Below are positions 16,434 through 25,229 of a stretch of DNA of 43,966 bases, piece after piece. This stretch comes from Leptospira biflexa (lineage in GTDB: Bacteria > Spirochaetota > Leptospiria > Turneriellales > DYLW01): positions 1 to 43,966 of the forward strand of contig DYLW01000022.1 of the NCBI GenBank assembly GCA_020721865.1. The letters are read 5' to 3'. Below the pieces are notes generated by a model that worked only from the letters and a program-made list of their open reading frames with translations, did no database searches and had not been told where the DNA came from. A program made the translations under genes and the position numbers. Every line of letters starts with the position of its first letter. Position 1 is the first letter of the stretch.

Positions 16434-16464
16434 GAAAGGAGTCGCAGAGATTGTGGCTCCTTTC
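16434..16464. other. 31-nt hairpin in the flgE/regulator intergenic region
   Basis: GAAAGGAG and CTCCTTTC arms (8 bp perfect) extend inward through five further pairs including wobbles to a 5-nt loop, a 13-bp stem in all. It is not followed by a T-run on either strand, so it is not a typical terminator. It may be an RNA structure or protein site upstream of the regulator gene. No gene is evident in 16305-16535. Confidence 0.4.
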
Positions 16465-16535
16465 CCCCCCTATAAAAGCCAGCAAACGGTTCTCAGATAA
16501 CGGATGGGATTATCTGTATTTTTCAAAGGAAATGT

Positions 16536-16560
16536 AAAAAAAAACCGCCTTACGGCGGTT
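16536..16560 (-). terminator. Intrinsic terminator after flgE
   Basis: Read on the minus strand, AACCGCC-GTAA-GGCGGTT followed by an unbroken T-run forms a classic terminator 19 nt after the flgE stop. It marks the end of the fliK-flgD-flgE operon. Confidence 0.9.
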
Positions 16561-16578
16561 CATTTTATCGTTTTAAAC

Positions 16579-17973
16579 TTATCGTTTGAGACCCAGAAGT
16601 TCCTGCAACATCTGGTCAGAAGTGGTGATACTTCTGGAATTGGCTTGGAATCCTCTCTGGGTAACAATCATATCAGTAAATGAATCTGCCAGATCCACAT
16701 TACTCATCTCCAGAAAACCAGCGTTCATCTTACCCAGTCCGGCCACCCCGGCTTCCCCAACCATGGGATCTCCAGAGTTATTGGAAACAATAAAATTATT
16801 TTCCCCGGCCTTTACCAGACCTTCCGGGTTGGTAAAATTTGCCATGGCAATTCTGGCTATGGGTTGCTGTACTCCGTTGGAATAAATACCAGTGACCGTA
16901 CCGGATGGGTCAATGGTAAAGGACTCCATATATCCCATGGGATAGCCGTCCTGTTCCACTGCTTTTGTGGTGAACGAAGATGAAAACTGTGTGATTCCTT
17001 CTGTCATACCACTTTGTCCCAGCCGCAGCTCCACGTTCTTCACTTCAGGATTCCCGGCAATGCGGAAACTCAACTTGGCGGTCACTTCATCCTGGTTATC
17101 CATATCCTGGCCATCACTGGAAGAGATCAATTTTCCATCCGGTGTGAAATTAAGCTGGAGGCGGGTATTTCCGGGAACCTGTGTATTCTGGCCATTGGAA
17201 CCCGCCACGTCCAGAGTGAGTTGTTCCGCTCCAGACATGGATACAGACGCTGTCCATCTGTTCGCATCGGATTTCCAGATATACATTTTGAGTGTCCGTT
17301 CATTGCCCTGGTCATCATATACATTAATGCTGGTGATGTGTCCCCGGCGTTTATTGGGATCTGGATCAGTGATCATTTTATATCTTTCCTCATCGGTAGC
17401 GTTGTCCGGCACGCTGGGTACAGCGGAATTCAGATTGCTTTTATAACGGACAAAGGAGGTTTCCTTCGCTGGTTCTTTGGAATAAAGGGGGATCACAATT
17501 CCTTCTTCTGTTCCACTTGTCTGAAGATTTCGGGTTCCCTGGGCATCCACAGTGGCATTCCATCCCTGGACACGGAAACCATTTTGTGGTGTAACCAAAT
17601 TGCCATCCTGATCCACATCAAAATTACCGGCACGGGAATAGAATTTTTTATCGCCCTTGGCCAGGATGAAAAATCCTTCCCCGGTAATGGCCAGATCTGT
17701 ATTTTTTTCTGTAGTCTGGAGTGCTCCCTGGGACATGATTTTATCAATGGAGGCAACCATCATACCCAAGCCAATCTGTTTGGGGTTCACCCCGCCGATA
17801 TTATCTTTGGGTTCCGCTGCACCGGAAGTGGTTTGGGAGATCATATCCTGAAAACTCACTCTTTCTGATTTGAAACCGTTTGTGTTTACATTGGATATAT
17901 TATTTCCAATTACATCCATTCTGACTTGATGATTTTTCAATCCGGAGACTCCGGAATAAAGGGATCTCATCAT
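16579..17973 (-). CDS. flgE: Flagellar hook protein FlgE
   Basis: FlgE polymerises into the hook that joins the basal body to the (periplasmic, in spirochaetes) filament. The N-terminus [16 protein letters not shown] and [13 protein letters not shown] is the conserved flagellar rod/hook motif, followed by [12 protein letters not shown] and [16 protein letters not shown]. The C-terminus ends with the [19 protein letters not shown] helix. Length (464) matches spirochaetal FlgE. AGAGG precedes the first ATG. Notably there is no cysteine in the protein: the position I align with the cross-linking Cys of Treponema FlgE is Ser179 (RYKSNLNS), while a Lys is kept at 166. It is the last gene of fliK-flgD-flgE, 5 nt after flgD. 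Confidence 0.97.
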   Translation of the reverse strand: MMRSLYSGVSGLKNHQVRMDVIGNNISNVNTNGFKSERVSFQDMISQTTSGAAEPKDNIGGVNPKQIGLGMMVASIDKIMSQGALQTTEKNTDLAITGEGFFILAKGDKKFYSRAGNFDVDQDGNLVTPQNGFRVQGWNATVDAQGTRNLQTSGTEEGIVIPLYSKEPAKETSFVRYKSNLNSAVPSVPDNATDEERYKMITDPDPNKRRGHITSINVYDDQGNERTLKMYIWKSDANRWTASVSMSGAEQLTLDVAGSNGQNTQVPGNTRLQLNFTPDGKLISSSDGQDMDNQDEVTAKLSFRIAGNPEVKNVELRLGQSGMTEGITQFSSSFTTKAVEQDGYPMGYMESFTIDPSGTVTGIYSNGVQQPIARIAMANFTNPEGLVKAGENNFIVSNNSGDPMVGEAGVAGLGKMNAGFLEMSNVDLADSFTDMIVTQRGFQANSRSITTSDQMLQELLGLKR

Positions 17974-17978
17974 ATTGC

Positions 17979-18572
17979 TTACCTCTTTTCCTCTGAATTT
18001 TTGTTTTGTGTATTTTTATTGTCGTTTATAATTTCAACGGGTTTGGTTTTTTCCGGAGGAACGGTGGACTCCGCTTTGTTATCCGGCGATTTTGTTTCAC
18101 GTGGAACAATTTCTTGGGGTGGCAGTTGTTTTTCTTCCACGGTCTGGACATCATCCATTTTCATGGATTTGCCATCCACTTTCAGGAACACGTCCCCTTT
18201 TGCATCAAATATAACCTGGGTCACATTACCGGCGATGCTTTTTCCATACAGGAAATCTTTTCCTGTCACATATTTGCCCACCAGAGTATTTGCCTGAAAA
18301 GATCGCAGACGATTCATGGAGACGGCAACATTATTCATCTGCTCCAGAGAGGAGAACTGGGCCATCTGGGAGATAAACTCACGGTCATTCACCGGCTGCA
18401 TGGGATCCTGGTGGGAAAGCTCTGTCACCAGAAGCTTCAGGAAGGAATTTTTATCCAAGGTATCATTCGCAGATCTAATTATTTTCACATTGGAGGGACG
18501 GTTTTTCCGTGCCTCTAACATTTCAGAAACATTCACTGTTTTCTGGTTATTCACTGCGGATATATCAGGCAT
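17979..18572 (-). CDS. flgD: Flagellar hook-assembly scaffold FlgD
   Basis: FlgD caps the growing hook and is needed for FlgE polymerisation. The family core is in the first half: [22 protein letters not shown], then [14 protein letters not shown] and [11 protein letters not shown]. The C-terminal ~60 residues are low-complexity and charged (Pro, Lys, Glu, Asn), a disordered tail replacing the Ig/tudor-like domains of longer FlgD proteins; 197 residues is short but common in spirochaetes. Its start overlaps the fliK end by 8 nt and has a GGGGG-type ribosome site inside fliK. flgE follows after 5 nt, so the three are one operon. Confidence 0.94.
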   Translation of the reverse strand: MPDISAVNNQKTVNVSEMLEARKNRPSNVKIIRSANDTLDKNSFLKLLVTELSHQDPMQPVNDREFISQMAQFSSLEQMNNVAVSMNRLRSFQANTLVGKYVTGKDFLYGKSIAGNVTQVIFDAKGDVFLKVDGKSMKMDDVQTVEEKQLPPQEIVPRETKSPDNKAESTVPPEKTKPVEIINDNKNTQNKNSEEKR

Positions 18573-20136
18573 AGATTTCCCCCGTCTTCAACGTATCATT
18601 TGCAATTCCCAAGGTCTGGTTTTCATGGTATACGCTGGAGGATATCTTGTGGGTGAGCAATCTGTCCCTCATGTCTTCACCTGAGTTATCCGTAAACCCT
18701 TGGTTGGAGGATCGCACATTCACATCAAAACTTCCCACTTCATAGCCACTCTGCCGGAGGTCTTCCACTACCTTTGCCAGCCGGTCTGTGATTTCCCGTT
18801 GGATGGCCGCGTTATCCACCAGAAATTTCCCCTGCAAACTTCCATCCACAAGGGCCAGCTTGAGGGTGATTTTTCCCAGTTCTTTTGGATATAACTGGGC
18901 ATCCAGGGATGCGTTTTTGGAGTTTTTAATCGCGATTTTGGATCTATTTAAAAGCCCGGCAACCCTTTCCTGTATCTGGGCTCTCATTTCCTCGGAAGTA
19001 ACCAATTGGCCCAGTCTGTCCATGAATCCTGTGGATATATCTGCCTTTGGGTTATTTCTGAGCATTAATGATGAAAAATCCTGGGAGCTGTCCGGGGCTC
19101 CGGATTTATTTCCGCCTTGCGGATGGCTTCCGGTAAAACTTTTATTCTCTCCGTTAGCTGGTTTCAGATCAATCACTTCGCCTTTTATATGGATGGAGGA
19201 ATTATTTTTCTGATCCGGATTTCGATTTTCCACTATGGGTATATTTGTTTCACGTGAAACATTTTTCCCTTCAATGCCCGCCTTTTTCCCGGCAGTTTTT
19301 GCATTGTTCAGGATATTCTCTGCTTTTATGGCGGTTCTGCGGTTTTCCGGTGACCAGTCCATTTCATAATGAAGGACTGCTCGTTTCTGGTTCCGGATAT
19401 CCGGAACTTCTTTTCCCTTTACCGGAGAACGCAGAAAAGAGAGCTCGTCGTTTAATAGATTTCCTTTATTGGGATAATCTGGAATTCCCGCTTTTGCATT
19501 ATGAATCTTTTTCCCGTGTCCTGGGATATTTGCGGATACTGCAACTAATTTTTGCGAGGAGGGCTTAGTTATATTGGAGTCCACACCGGCTGGGACCAGG
19601 GATTCTGTCGGTAATTTTTTATCCTGATTTTTTATCTGGAGTTCTTTTTTATCTTTATCTTCCGGGGTTTCCGTGCTGGCTTCCTTATTTCCCCGGTTTT
19701 CGTTTTTCTTTTCTGAATTATCGATGTGTTTATTTGTGTTGTTATCGCTATCTGTGGCTGACGGCTTGGCAGGGGAGGAGTTTTCCGCCTCGCTTTGCTT
19801 TTTCTCCGGCTTGGTGTCTGTCCCCACGTCCTTCGTTTCCCCCGTTGTTTCAAGGTTTTCCTGGGTAGCACGCGGTTTTTCTATGGTGACCTGGGGAGAT
19901 TTGTCTGGTTGCTCGGAATATATTGGATAAGCAGATTCCCGGGGTTTGTCCATACCATGACCGATGGGAGTTTCCATCTTTGCGGCGGCGGACTCCATCG
20001 CAGCCTGGAATGTGTTATTGGAAATGTGGCTTTTATAGAAATCGGAGGATAAAAACGGCCTCTGGTTCAGATCCAGCCTTCCTCCGGATATTCTGCCTTC
20101 CGGTAAATAACTACTGAAATGTGCTAAAAATGCCAT
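18565..20136 (-). CDS. fliK: Flagellar hook-length control protein FliK
   Basis: FliK is the molecular ruler and export-specificity switch for the flagellar hook. The first ~370 residues are low-complexity, polar and probably disordered, rich in Lys, Asn, Ser, Glu and Thr (residues 60-170 especially). The C-terminal domain is the conserved part: LYPKELGKITLKLALVDG, KFLVDNAAIQREI and LRQSGYEVGSFDVNV match the Flg_hook substrate-switch domain. The position immediately before flgD and flgE supports the call. No ribosome site is evident at the chosen ATG, and a later start is possible given the disordered N-terminus. It is first in the operon; 91 nt separate it from the FAH-family gene upstream on the same strand. 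Confidence 0.88.
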   Translation of the reverse strand: MAFLAHFSSYLPEGRISGGRLDLNQRPFLSSDFYKSHISNNTFQAAMESAAAKMETPIGHGMDKPRESAYPIYSEQPDKSPQVTIEKPRATQENLETTGETKDVGTDTKPEKKQSEAENSSPAKPSATDSDNNTNKHIDNSEKKNENRGNKEASTETPEDKDKKELQIKNQDKKLPTESLVPAGVDSNITKPSSQKLVAVSANIPGHGKKIHNAKAGIPDYPNKGNLLNDELSFLRSPVKGKEVPDIRNQKRAVLHYEMDWSPENRRTAIKAENILNNAKTAGKKAGIEGKNVSRETNIPIVENRNPDQKNNSSIHIKGEVIDLKPANGENKSFTGSHPQGGNKSGAPDSSQDFSSLMLRNNPKADISTGFMDRLGQLVTSEEMRAQIQERVAGLLNRSKIAIKNSKNASLDAQLYPKELGKITLKLALVDGSLQGKFLVDNAAIQREITDRLAKVVEDLRQSGYEVGSFDVNVRSSNQGFTDNSGEDMRDRLLTHKISSSVYHENQTLGIANDTLKTGEIYA

Positions 20137-20227
20137 CAGTAGATTATCGAAAATATACGATTTCCCTGAAGCAGATTATGGAAAAATAGCGTTTTCCGCC
20201 GTGTTATGTCACTTCTCTGGGAAAAAA

Positions 20228-20869
20228 TTATGCAGAATGGCCGATGGAAATGCCCAGTGAGGCAATGGTCCGGGATTGGTAGAAAATCCGCCCCTCCAGC
20301 CTGTCCCCCGGAAATAGAATTCCTGTTCCGGATGGGGTGCCCGTCATCAGAATATCATTTTCTTCCAGTCCAAAGATTTTTTCCGCTTCATGGATCAGGC
20401 TTTCCATGGAGAAGATCATAGAAGCGGCGTCATCCTCCTGAACGGTTGCCCCATTAATGGCCAGTTGAATGTGCACCCATTCCGGTTTGGGCGAAGCATC
20501 TGATGATAAAAAATCGGACTGGGGAATAAAATCAGAAAAAACGGCGGAACCGGAAAACGCCTTGGAAGCTTCCCACGGATACCCCTTTTCCTTGAGTTTA
20601 TTCTGGAGCTCCGCATCCGTGAGATCCAGCCCAAATCCGATGCCGTGATTTCCATCGGGTTTCCATAGAATGGAAATTTCCGCTTCATAACGGATTTTTC
20701 TGCCAGCGAGATGGATGGTATCCGCTATGGCGGACGAGGGCTTGAGGAAAAAAACCGGCTCCGTGGGTACCGGATTGTGCAGCTCTTTTGCGTGTTCCCG
20801 GTAGTTCCGGGCTACGCACACAATTTTGTTGGGGCGGATGGATTTTCCCTGAAAGTTTACGGTGTACAT
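20228..20869 (-). CDS. Fumarylacetoacetate hydrolase (FAH)-family protein
   Basis: A 213-residue single-domain FAH-fold enzyme of the FAHD1/fumarylpyruvate-hydrolase type, acting on beta-diketo or oxaloacetate-like acids with a divalent metal. Seen motifs: VARNYREHAKEL (substrate lid start), FFLKPSSAI, the metal-binding YEAEISI with paired Glu, GYPWEASKAFSGSA and DILMTGTPSGTG. The usual DLTxR motif is DLTDAE here. AAGGA stands 6 nt before the ATG. Its start overlaps the upstream membrane/cupin gene by 13 nt, so the two are probably co-translated. The exact substrate (acylpyruvate, oxaloacetate) cannot be told from sequence. Confidence 0.88.
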   Translation of the reverse strand: MYTVNFQGKSIRPNKIVCVARNYREHAKELHNPVPTEPVFFLKPSSAIADTIHLAGRKIRYEAEISILWKPDGNHGIGFGLDLTDAELQNKLKEKGYPWEASKAFSGSAVFSDFIPQSDFLSSDASPKPEWVHIQLAINGATVQEDDAASMIFSMESLIHEAEKIFGLEENDILMTGTPSGTGILFPGDRLEGRIFYQSRTIASLGISIGHSA

Positions 20870-21630
20870 ATTTTTTCCTTATCTGTCATAATGGTTTGGA
20901 TGGGATCTTTTTCCACCACCAGAAAGTATGCCTCCGGGTCAATCCGGAATCCATTATGGTGGCCTTCCACCAGAACAGCTTCCCCGCTTTCCAGAGTCAG
21001 GATATACTCTTTCCCGTCTTCCCCACACAGAACTAGTCCGCATTTTCCCTTCTGGGCGATGAATAATTCCGGACCGTTGTGTTTTTCCATTTCCGGGATA
21101 CTCTCTGCGTTCGTGTATTCCGGAACATAGATTCCTGTTTTCCATTGGCCGGGATCACGAAAGACAACCTGCCACCGCACATCGGGCTGGAAGCGGACAA
21201 TCCGGTTTGTCTGGTTCTCTGCCGGATTGGTTTTCCGGGAAAGGGAGAGTAAGTACAGAAAATTCCCCGTGAAAATCCCCAGAAAGAGCATGGTGGTTCC
21301 AAAATAAATTTTCCCCAAAAGTGGCAGGGAGAAAAGATATGGGGAAAAAACCGCCAGCACCGCCAGGGAGAGGCCATTGGACATGGCTCCAGCCAGAATC
21401 CCCGCCGCCAGAAATCTTTCCCTCTGCAGGTTCCGATAGACTCCCCAATAAACGAATACCAGGGACAGATAAGAAACTCCCAGAAGCCGCAGAAAAATCA
21501 CATTATCTTCGGGGAAAATCCCAAAGTGGGCCAGCAGGAAATCCGGAAAAAAAGTCAAAGGTACCACCAGAAAAAATATGGTGAAAATAATTTTGGATAG
21601 TATCAAAAAAAGGGGAATCCTGTTTTTCAT
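20857..21630 (-). CDS. Membrane protein with cupin-like C-terminal domain
   Basis: The first ~125 residues contain about four hydrophobic helices (residues 7-30, 40-60, 70-92 and 98-125 roughly). The remaining ~115 residues are soluble and beta-rich. ELFIAQKGKCGLVLCGEDG, LESGEAVLVEGHHNGF and YFLVVEKD have the spacing of a cupin barrel: turn, G-x-x-x-L, and a His pair. I recognise no family for the full combination. It may sense or bind a small ligand at the membrane. It is coupled to the FAH-family enzyme by a 13-nt overlap, so a joint metabolic role is possible. I used the ATG at 21630; a TTG at 21639 adds three residues. Confidence 0.7.
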   Translation of the reverse strand: MKNRIPLFLILSKIIFTIFFLVVPLTFFPDFLLAHFGIFPEDNVIFLRLLGVSYLSLVFVYWGVYRNLQRERFLAAGILAGAMSNGLSLAVLAVFSPYLFSLPLLGKIYFGTTMLFLGIFTGNFLYLLSLSRKTNPAENQTNRIVRFQPDVRWQVVFRDPGQWKTGIYVPEYTNAESIPEMEKHNGPELFIAQKGKCGLVLCGEDGKEYILTLESGEAVLVEGHHNGFRIDPEAYFLVVEKDPIQTIMTDKEKICTP

Positions 21631-21698
21631 GGAACACAAATCTTTTTTTTAATACTTGCAACAATAACTTTTTTTCGGATTCTGACGGCGGAGGACAC

Positions 21699-22205
21699 AT
21701 GAAACCAATGACAGAACAAAACCTTAAAGATGCTTTTTGCGGAGAGTCCAAGGCTCACATGAAATATCTGGCTTTTGCGGATAAGGCGGATAAAGAGGGA
21801 AAACCAAATCTGGCAAAACTGTTCACCGCCATTGCTTATGCGGAATCGGTTCATGCCATCAATCATTTGAAAGCACTGGATGGCCTTAAAGACTCATCGG
21901 CCAATCTGGATGCTGCCTGGGGTGGGGAAGATTTTGAAATTGAATCCATGTATCCGGCATACAAAGTGGTGGCCGAACTGGAAGAAGAAAAAAAAGCCAT
22001 TAAATCTTTCAACTGGGCACTGGAAGCGGAAAAAGATCATAGAGATTTTTACGCCCAGGCAAAGGAAGCCGTTAAAGCCGGAAAAGATGCAAATGTCTCC
22101 AATGTGTATGTCTGCGAAGTATGCGGTCACACTCATGTGGGTGATTCTGCACCAGAAAAATGTCCCATCTGCGGAGTTGGTTCAGATAAATATAAAAAGT
22201 TCTGA
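21699..22205 (+). CDS. rbr: Rubrerythrin
   Basis: A peroxide-reducing diiron protein with a rubredoxin-like iron site. The N-terminal ferritin-like four-helix domain supplies the Glu/His ligands (CGESKAHMKYLAFA, AIAYAESVHAINHL, ELEEEKKAI, ALEAEKDHRDFY). The C-terminal domain has two CXXCG knuckles, VCEVCGHTH and KCPICG, for the rubredoxin iron. Length (168) is slightly below the usual ~190. GGAGGA just upstream of the ATG is a strong ribosome site. It is divergent from the membrane/cupin gene and heads a plus-strand run with thiD 8 nt downstream. Induction by oxidative stress is expected, but I see no clear PerR box. Confidence 0.95.
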   Translation: MKPMTEQNLKDAFCGESKAHMKYLAFADKADKEGKPNLAKLFTAIAYAESVHAINHLKALDGLKDSSANLDAAWGGEDFEIESMYPAYKVVAELEEEKKAIKSFNWALEAEKDHRDFYAQAKEAVKAGKDANVSNVYVCEVCGHTHVGDSAPEKCPICGVGSDKYKKF

Positions 22206-22213
22206 TACCGGCC

Positions 22214-23071
22214 ATGAAAACCGCATTGGTTATTGGCGGGCTGGATAATACCGGTGGTGCCGGTATTCTGGCCGATGTAAAAACATTCGCGGCGTTTGGG
22301 GTGAATACCATGGGTGCCGCGACAGCCATAACTGTCCAGAATTCTGCCGGGGTTGTTTCTGTGGAGCACGTTTCCGGGGCGACCATCCGGAGCCAGATTG
22401 AAAACATCATCCACCACTTTCCCATCGACTGTATTAAGACGGGGATGCTGGGCAGTCTGGAGGGAGTAAAAGCGGTATATGATGCACTTTTCCCCTGGTT
22501 GAAAACCAACCCCGTTCCTGTTATCATTGATCCGGTTTTTGTTTCCACATCTGGAATTCCCCTGTTGGATGAAGAGGGATTATTATTTTCACTGAAGAAT
22601 TTATATCCCTTGGCGGAATTAATCACCCCGAATATTCCGGAGATGGAGAAGATAATCCAATCCCAGGGTATTTCCACGCCATCCATGCCTGATTCGGAGA
22701 AAAACAAAGATTCAGCTTTCCGGTATGAAACTATATTTCATTCTATAAGAAAAATTCATCCCTCTGGAATATTATTAAAAGGCGGGCATTCTTCATCGGA
22801 TGGGGGGAAGGATATTGTGACAGACACCCTTTTTACCGGAGAAGAGATAATTTATTTCACCAAGGATAAAATACCCACCACATCCACCCACGGAACAGGA
22901 TGCACCTTTGCCTCCGCAATCTGTGCGAATCTTGTAAAAGGAGAAGGTTTGATCCGGAGTGTGGAAATTGCCGAGGATTATATTGCAGGGGCAATCCAGC
23001 ATTCACCTTGGAATGGTTTATCCTATGGTCCGGTGAACCAGTTATGGATGAGCGAAGATGGAGCAGAATAA
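22214..23071 (+). CDS. thiD: Hydroxymethylpyrimidine/phosphomethylpyrimidine kinase ThiD
   Basis: A PfkB/ribokinase-fold kinase that phosphorylates HMP and HMP-P for thiamine synthesis or salvage. Conserved features: GGLDNTGGAGILADVKTF (usually SGGAG; Thr replaces Ser here), TAITVQNSAGV, CIKTGMLGS, VIIDPVFVSTSG, LITPNIPE, the LLKGGH segment and the anion-hole GTGCTFASAI with its catalytic environment. Length (285) is slightly longer than the usual ~265 because of an insertion near residues 155-172. It follows rubrerythrin by 8 nt and overlaps thpR by 14 nt. No TPP riboswitch is seen in front of the unit. Confidence 0.93.
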   Translation: MKTALVIGGLDNTGGAGILADVKTFAAFGVNTMGAATAITVQNSAGVVSVEHVSGATIRSQIENIIHHFPIDCIKTGMLGSLEGVKAVYDALFPWLKTNPVPVIIDPVFVSTSGIPLLDEEGLLFSLKNLYPLAELITPNIPEMEKIIQSQGISTPSMPDSEKNKDSAFRYETIFHSIRKIHPSGILLKGGHSSSDGGKDIVTDTLFTGEEIIYFTKDKIPTTSTHGTGCTFASAICANLVKGEGLIRSVEIAEDYIAGAIQHSPWNGLSYGPVNQLWMSEDGAE

Positions 23072-23630
23072 CCCTCCCCAAAAATATCATGTTTTTCTGG
23101 GGTTAACCCCACCGGAAGGACTGGTCGCCGAAATTGCCCGTTTCCAGAAGGGAAAATATAAACCGCCGGTAAAATGGACAAAGCCGGAAAAATTCCATTT
23201 GACTCTGTTTTTCTGGGAAGCACTGACGGCGGAGGAGTATGAGATTTTATATGATACAATATCGGCCAATTTGAGGGCGACCAATTTGGATTACCATTTG
23301 GATTCATTCATAAGCGGGTACCATTTTTTTCTACGGGTGAGTGTGCTTTATTTGCGGGAGATCTCTGCGGATATTCCGGGATTCCGTGAGGCGTTGACTC
23401 CCCATGTACGGATTCCGGAATTCCCTTTCAAAGACAATCCGGATTTTATTCCCCATTGGACACTGGGGAGAAAATTCCATCCGGGCTTGCTGGATAGACA
23501 TAAGGAATATTTTTTTGCTCTGGATAAATTTACCTTTCAGGGAACGATTCCGGAAGTGGCATTATTTATTTCCATGGACGGAGAATATAAGAAAAAAGTG
23601 CTCCATCCGTCCGATAATAAAAGGCAATGA
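23058..23630 (+). CDS. thpR: RNA 2',3'-cyclic phosphodiesterase (2'-5' RNA ligase family)
   Basis: A 2H phosphoesterase of the ThpR/LigT family, which opens 2',3'-cyclic phosphates on RNA ends. Both HxT catalytic motifs are present: FHLTLFF in the first half and PHWTLGR in the second. The N-terminal FLGLTPPEGL opening is typical of the family. Length (190) is normal. The start lies inside the end of thiD (14-nt overlap) and the stop overlaps the next gene as ATGA, so all three are translationally linked. Physiological substrate in bacteria is uncertain; tRNA repair or processing is the usual suggestion. Confidence 0.9.
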   Translation: MEQNNPPQKYHVFLGLTPPEGLVAEIARFQKGKYKPPVKWTKPEKFHLTLFFWEALTAEEYEILYDTISANLRATNLDYHLDSFISGYHFFLRVSVLYLREISADIPGFREALTPHVRIPEFPFKDNPDFIPHWTLGRKFHPGLLDRHKEYFFALDKFTFQGTIPEVALFISMDGEYKKKVLHPSDNKRQ

Positions 23631-25174
23631 TTATTTGGATTGGGGCAATATTTTTGCTGGGCATTATTGTCCTGGTGATTTTTTCTCTGGGAGCAGGGAA
23701 AGAAGATAATTATGATGAAATTGAACAATTATTCAAGGACAAGAAATTTGATGAAGCCATGGTCATACTTAAAAAAGCCATGGAGAAAAAGCCGGAGGAT
23801 TTGATCTTACAGTCTCTTCGTTTGAAGATTCTGGAATCCAAAAAAGAATGGAAAACATTTTATGAGGAATTAAGCCGCCTTTGGGACAGGGACCAGTATG
23901 TTCCGGATTATGAGAAGGAAAAGGTGTTAACCTTTCTGGGAGATTATTATTACCAGAAAGAAGAGTATGAAACCTCATTAGAGGCTTTTCTGGATCTGGT
24001 GATTGATTATCCGGAAAATCTGAATGCTCTCAAAAAAATTGGCTTTCTGGCCGTTGGTCGGGCGGAATTTGATATTGCCATTGACTATCTGGAAAAGGCG
24101 GCGGAAATTGAACCCAATGAGAAAACCCGCCTGACGCTGGCCATAGCCTATCACGAGAAAGGCCGGGAAAAGGATGCTCTGGAAATTATTGAGAAGCTTC
24201 TGGAAAAAAATCCGGACAATCTGGAATATACCATCTATTTTATTCTCATGAGCCAGAAAACCCACCACGCGTCCGCGAGGGAAAAAATTGTTCAGTATTA
24301 TAATGTGGTGCAGGACATTCAAATGAAGTTTCTTTTCTTGAAGTTATATGTATATTTCAGCTATCATCTCCAAAAACTGGATGAAATATCCCGCTTTCTG
24401 AAACGGGCCATGGATAAAGATGAATTTGAATTGGAAAATCTGAAAGAAATTTTATACTACACTCTGGTGGCTCATTTAACAAAACAGAATTTTGAGGAAG
24501 CTAAAAACGTCCATAAAAAACTGAAAGGAATAGCACCGGAATACCGGAATCTGGATATGTTTGATAATTTCATTATACGTAAAAAATTGAGTTTCACCCA
24601 GGATGATCAGGAAATACAACTGGGACAAATCATTGAGCATGATTTCCGGAGTGTTCTCCCGGAAAGATTTGTTTTCCGGATTTCCGGACTCCAGATGAAG
24701 GAAGAAATAAACTTTGGCCGATTTTTTGATACCCAGGGAGGTCGCAAGGTATTAAAAAGAGAATTCCGTAAGCTGGAAGTGGAAACGGTTTTGAATGATT
24801 TCCTGAATTTTACTCCGGACGAATTTAAAAGCTATACCGATTTTTTTATCCGTAATCTGGGTTATACTATTGAGAAGCGGATTCCTGCCATTGAAGAGAA
24901 CGATCTGGAGTTTATCTGCCAGAAAAAGGACGATGAAAAAATCCGGGCGTTGATATCTTTTTATAGAAAAAAGGAGGATTCCCGGATCAGTGAGATTGAG
25001 CTGGAAAATTACCAATCAAAGATATCAGAAATCAAGCTGAATACCGGGATAATAATAACCAACGCCGTCATTTCTCCCGGAGCGGAAAGCAAGCTGGGGG
25101 GGTATAAAAACATCCAGTTGATTACCCATGAAAGAATAAAAGAGGTGTACAAGGCTTGGAAACGCGGTCACTGA
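23627..25174 (+). CDS. Membrane-anchored TPR protein with Mrr-like C-terminal domain
   Basis: An N-terminal membrane helix (IIWIGAIFLLGIIVLVIFSLGAG-like, residues 2-22) is followed by at least four TPR units (about 30-220; for example FDEAMVILKKAMEKKP, ETSLEAFLDLVIDYP, FDIAIDYLEKAAEIEP, DALEIIEKLLEKNP). The last ~125 residues resemble the restriction-endonuclease-like fold of the Mrr family: FIRNLGYTIEKRI, then a strand ending GIIITNAVISPGAESKL and IQLITHERIKEVY. The catalytic D...(E/Q)xK appears lost; the expected VQCK strand is ALISFYRKK. So it is probably a non-catalytic binding domain (inference). It starts with an ATGA overlap with thpR. Function unknown. Confidence 0.75.
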   Translation: MIIWIGAIFLLGIIVLVIFSLGAGKEDNYDEIEQLFKDKKFDEAMVILKKAMEKKPEDLILQSLRLKILESKKEWKTFYEELSRLWDRDQYVPDYEKEKVLTFLGDYYYQKEEYETSLEAFLDLVIDYPENLNALKKIGFLAVGRAEFDIAIDYLEKAAEIEPNEKTRLTLAIAYHEKGREKDALEIIEKLLEKNPDNLEYTIYFILMSQKTHHASAREKIVQYYNVVQDIQMKFLFLKLYVYFSYHLQKLDEISRFLKRAMDKDEFELENLKEILYYTLVAHLTKQNFEEAKNVHKKLKGIAPEYRNLDMFDNFIIRKKLSFTQDDQEIQLGQIIEHDFRSVLPERFVFRISGLQMKEEINFGRFFDTQGGRKVLKREFRKLEVETVLNDFLNFTPDEFKSYTDFFIRNLGYTIEKRIPAIEENDLEFICQKKDDEKIRALISFYRKKEDSRISEIELENYQSKISEIKLNTGIIITNAVISPGAESKLGGYKNIQLITHERIKEVYKAWKRGH

Positions 25175-25184
25175 TGGCCCTGCT

Positions 25185-25208
25185 TTTGGTTTGACGTTTG
25201 GTTTCACG
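25185..25208 (+). repeat. Tandem 12-bp repeat
   Basis: TTTGGTTTGACG (25185-25196) is directly followed by TTTGGTTTCACG (25197-25208), identical at 11 of 12 positions. It lies just after the TPR gene and before the beta-barrel gene. It may be a promoter-associated repeat or simple slippage; the first copy contains TTGACG, a -35-like hexamer without a convincing -10. Confidence 0.6.
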
Positions 25209-25229
25209 AATGAATCGTGCCGAATACAC

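Noticed and set aside
16441..16480. Terminator for a plus-strand transcript at the hairpin near 16434-16464
   Set aside because: The stem is followed by a C-run, not T-run, and no plus-strand gene leads into it.
17014..17868. 284-residue plus-strand frame opposite flgE
   Set aside because: Antisense shadow; flgE is certain and the frame has no domain.
20137..20227. Sigma-28 or sigma-54 promoter in front of fliK
   Set aside because: A TTCGATAA string resembles a sigma-28 -10 element but no -35 match occurs at the right spacing, and no sigma-54 GG/GC pair was found.
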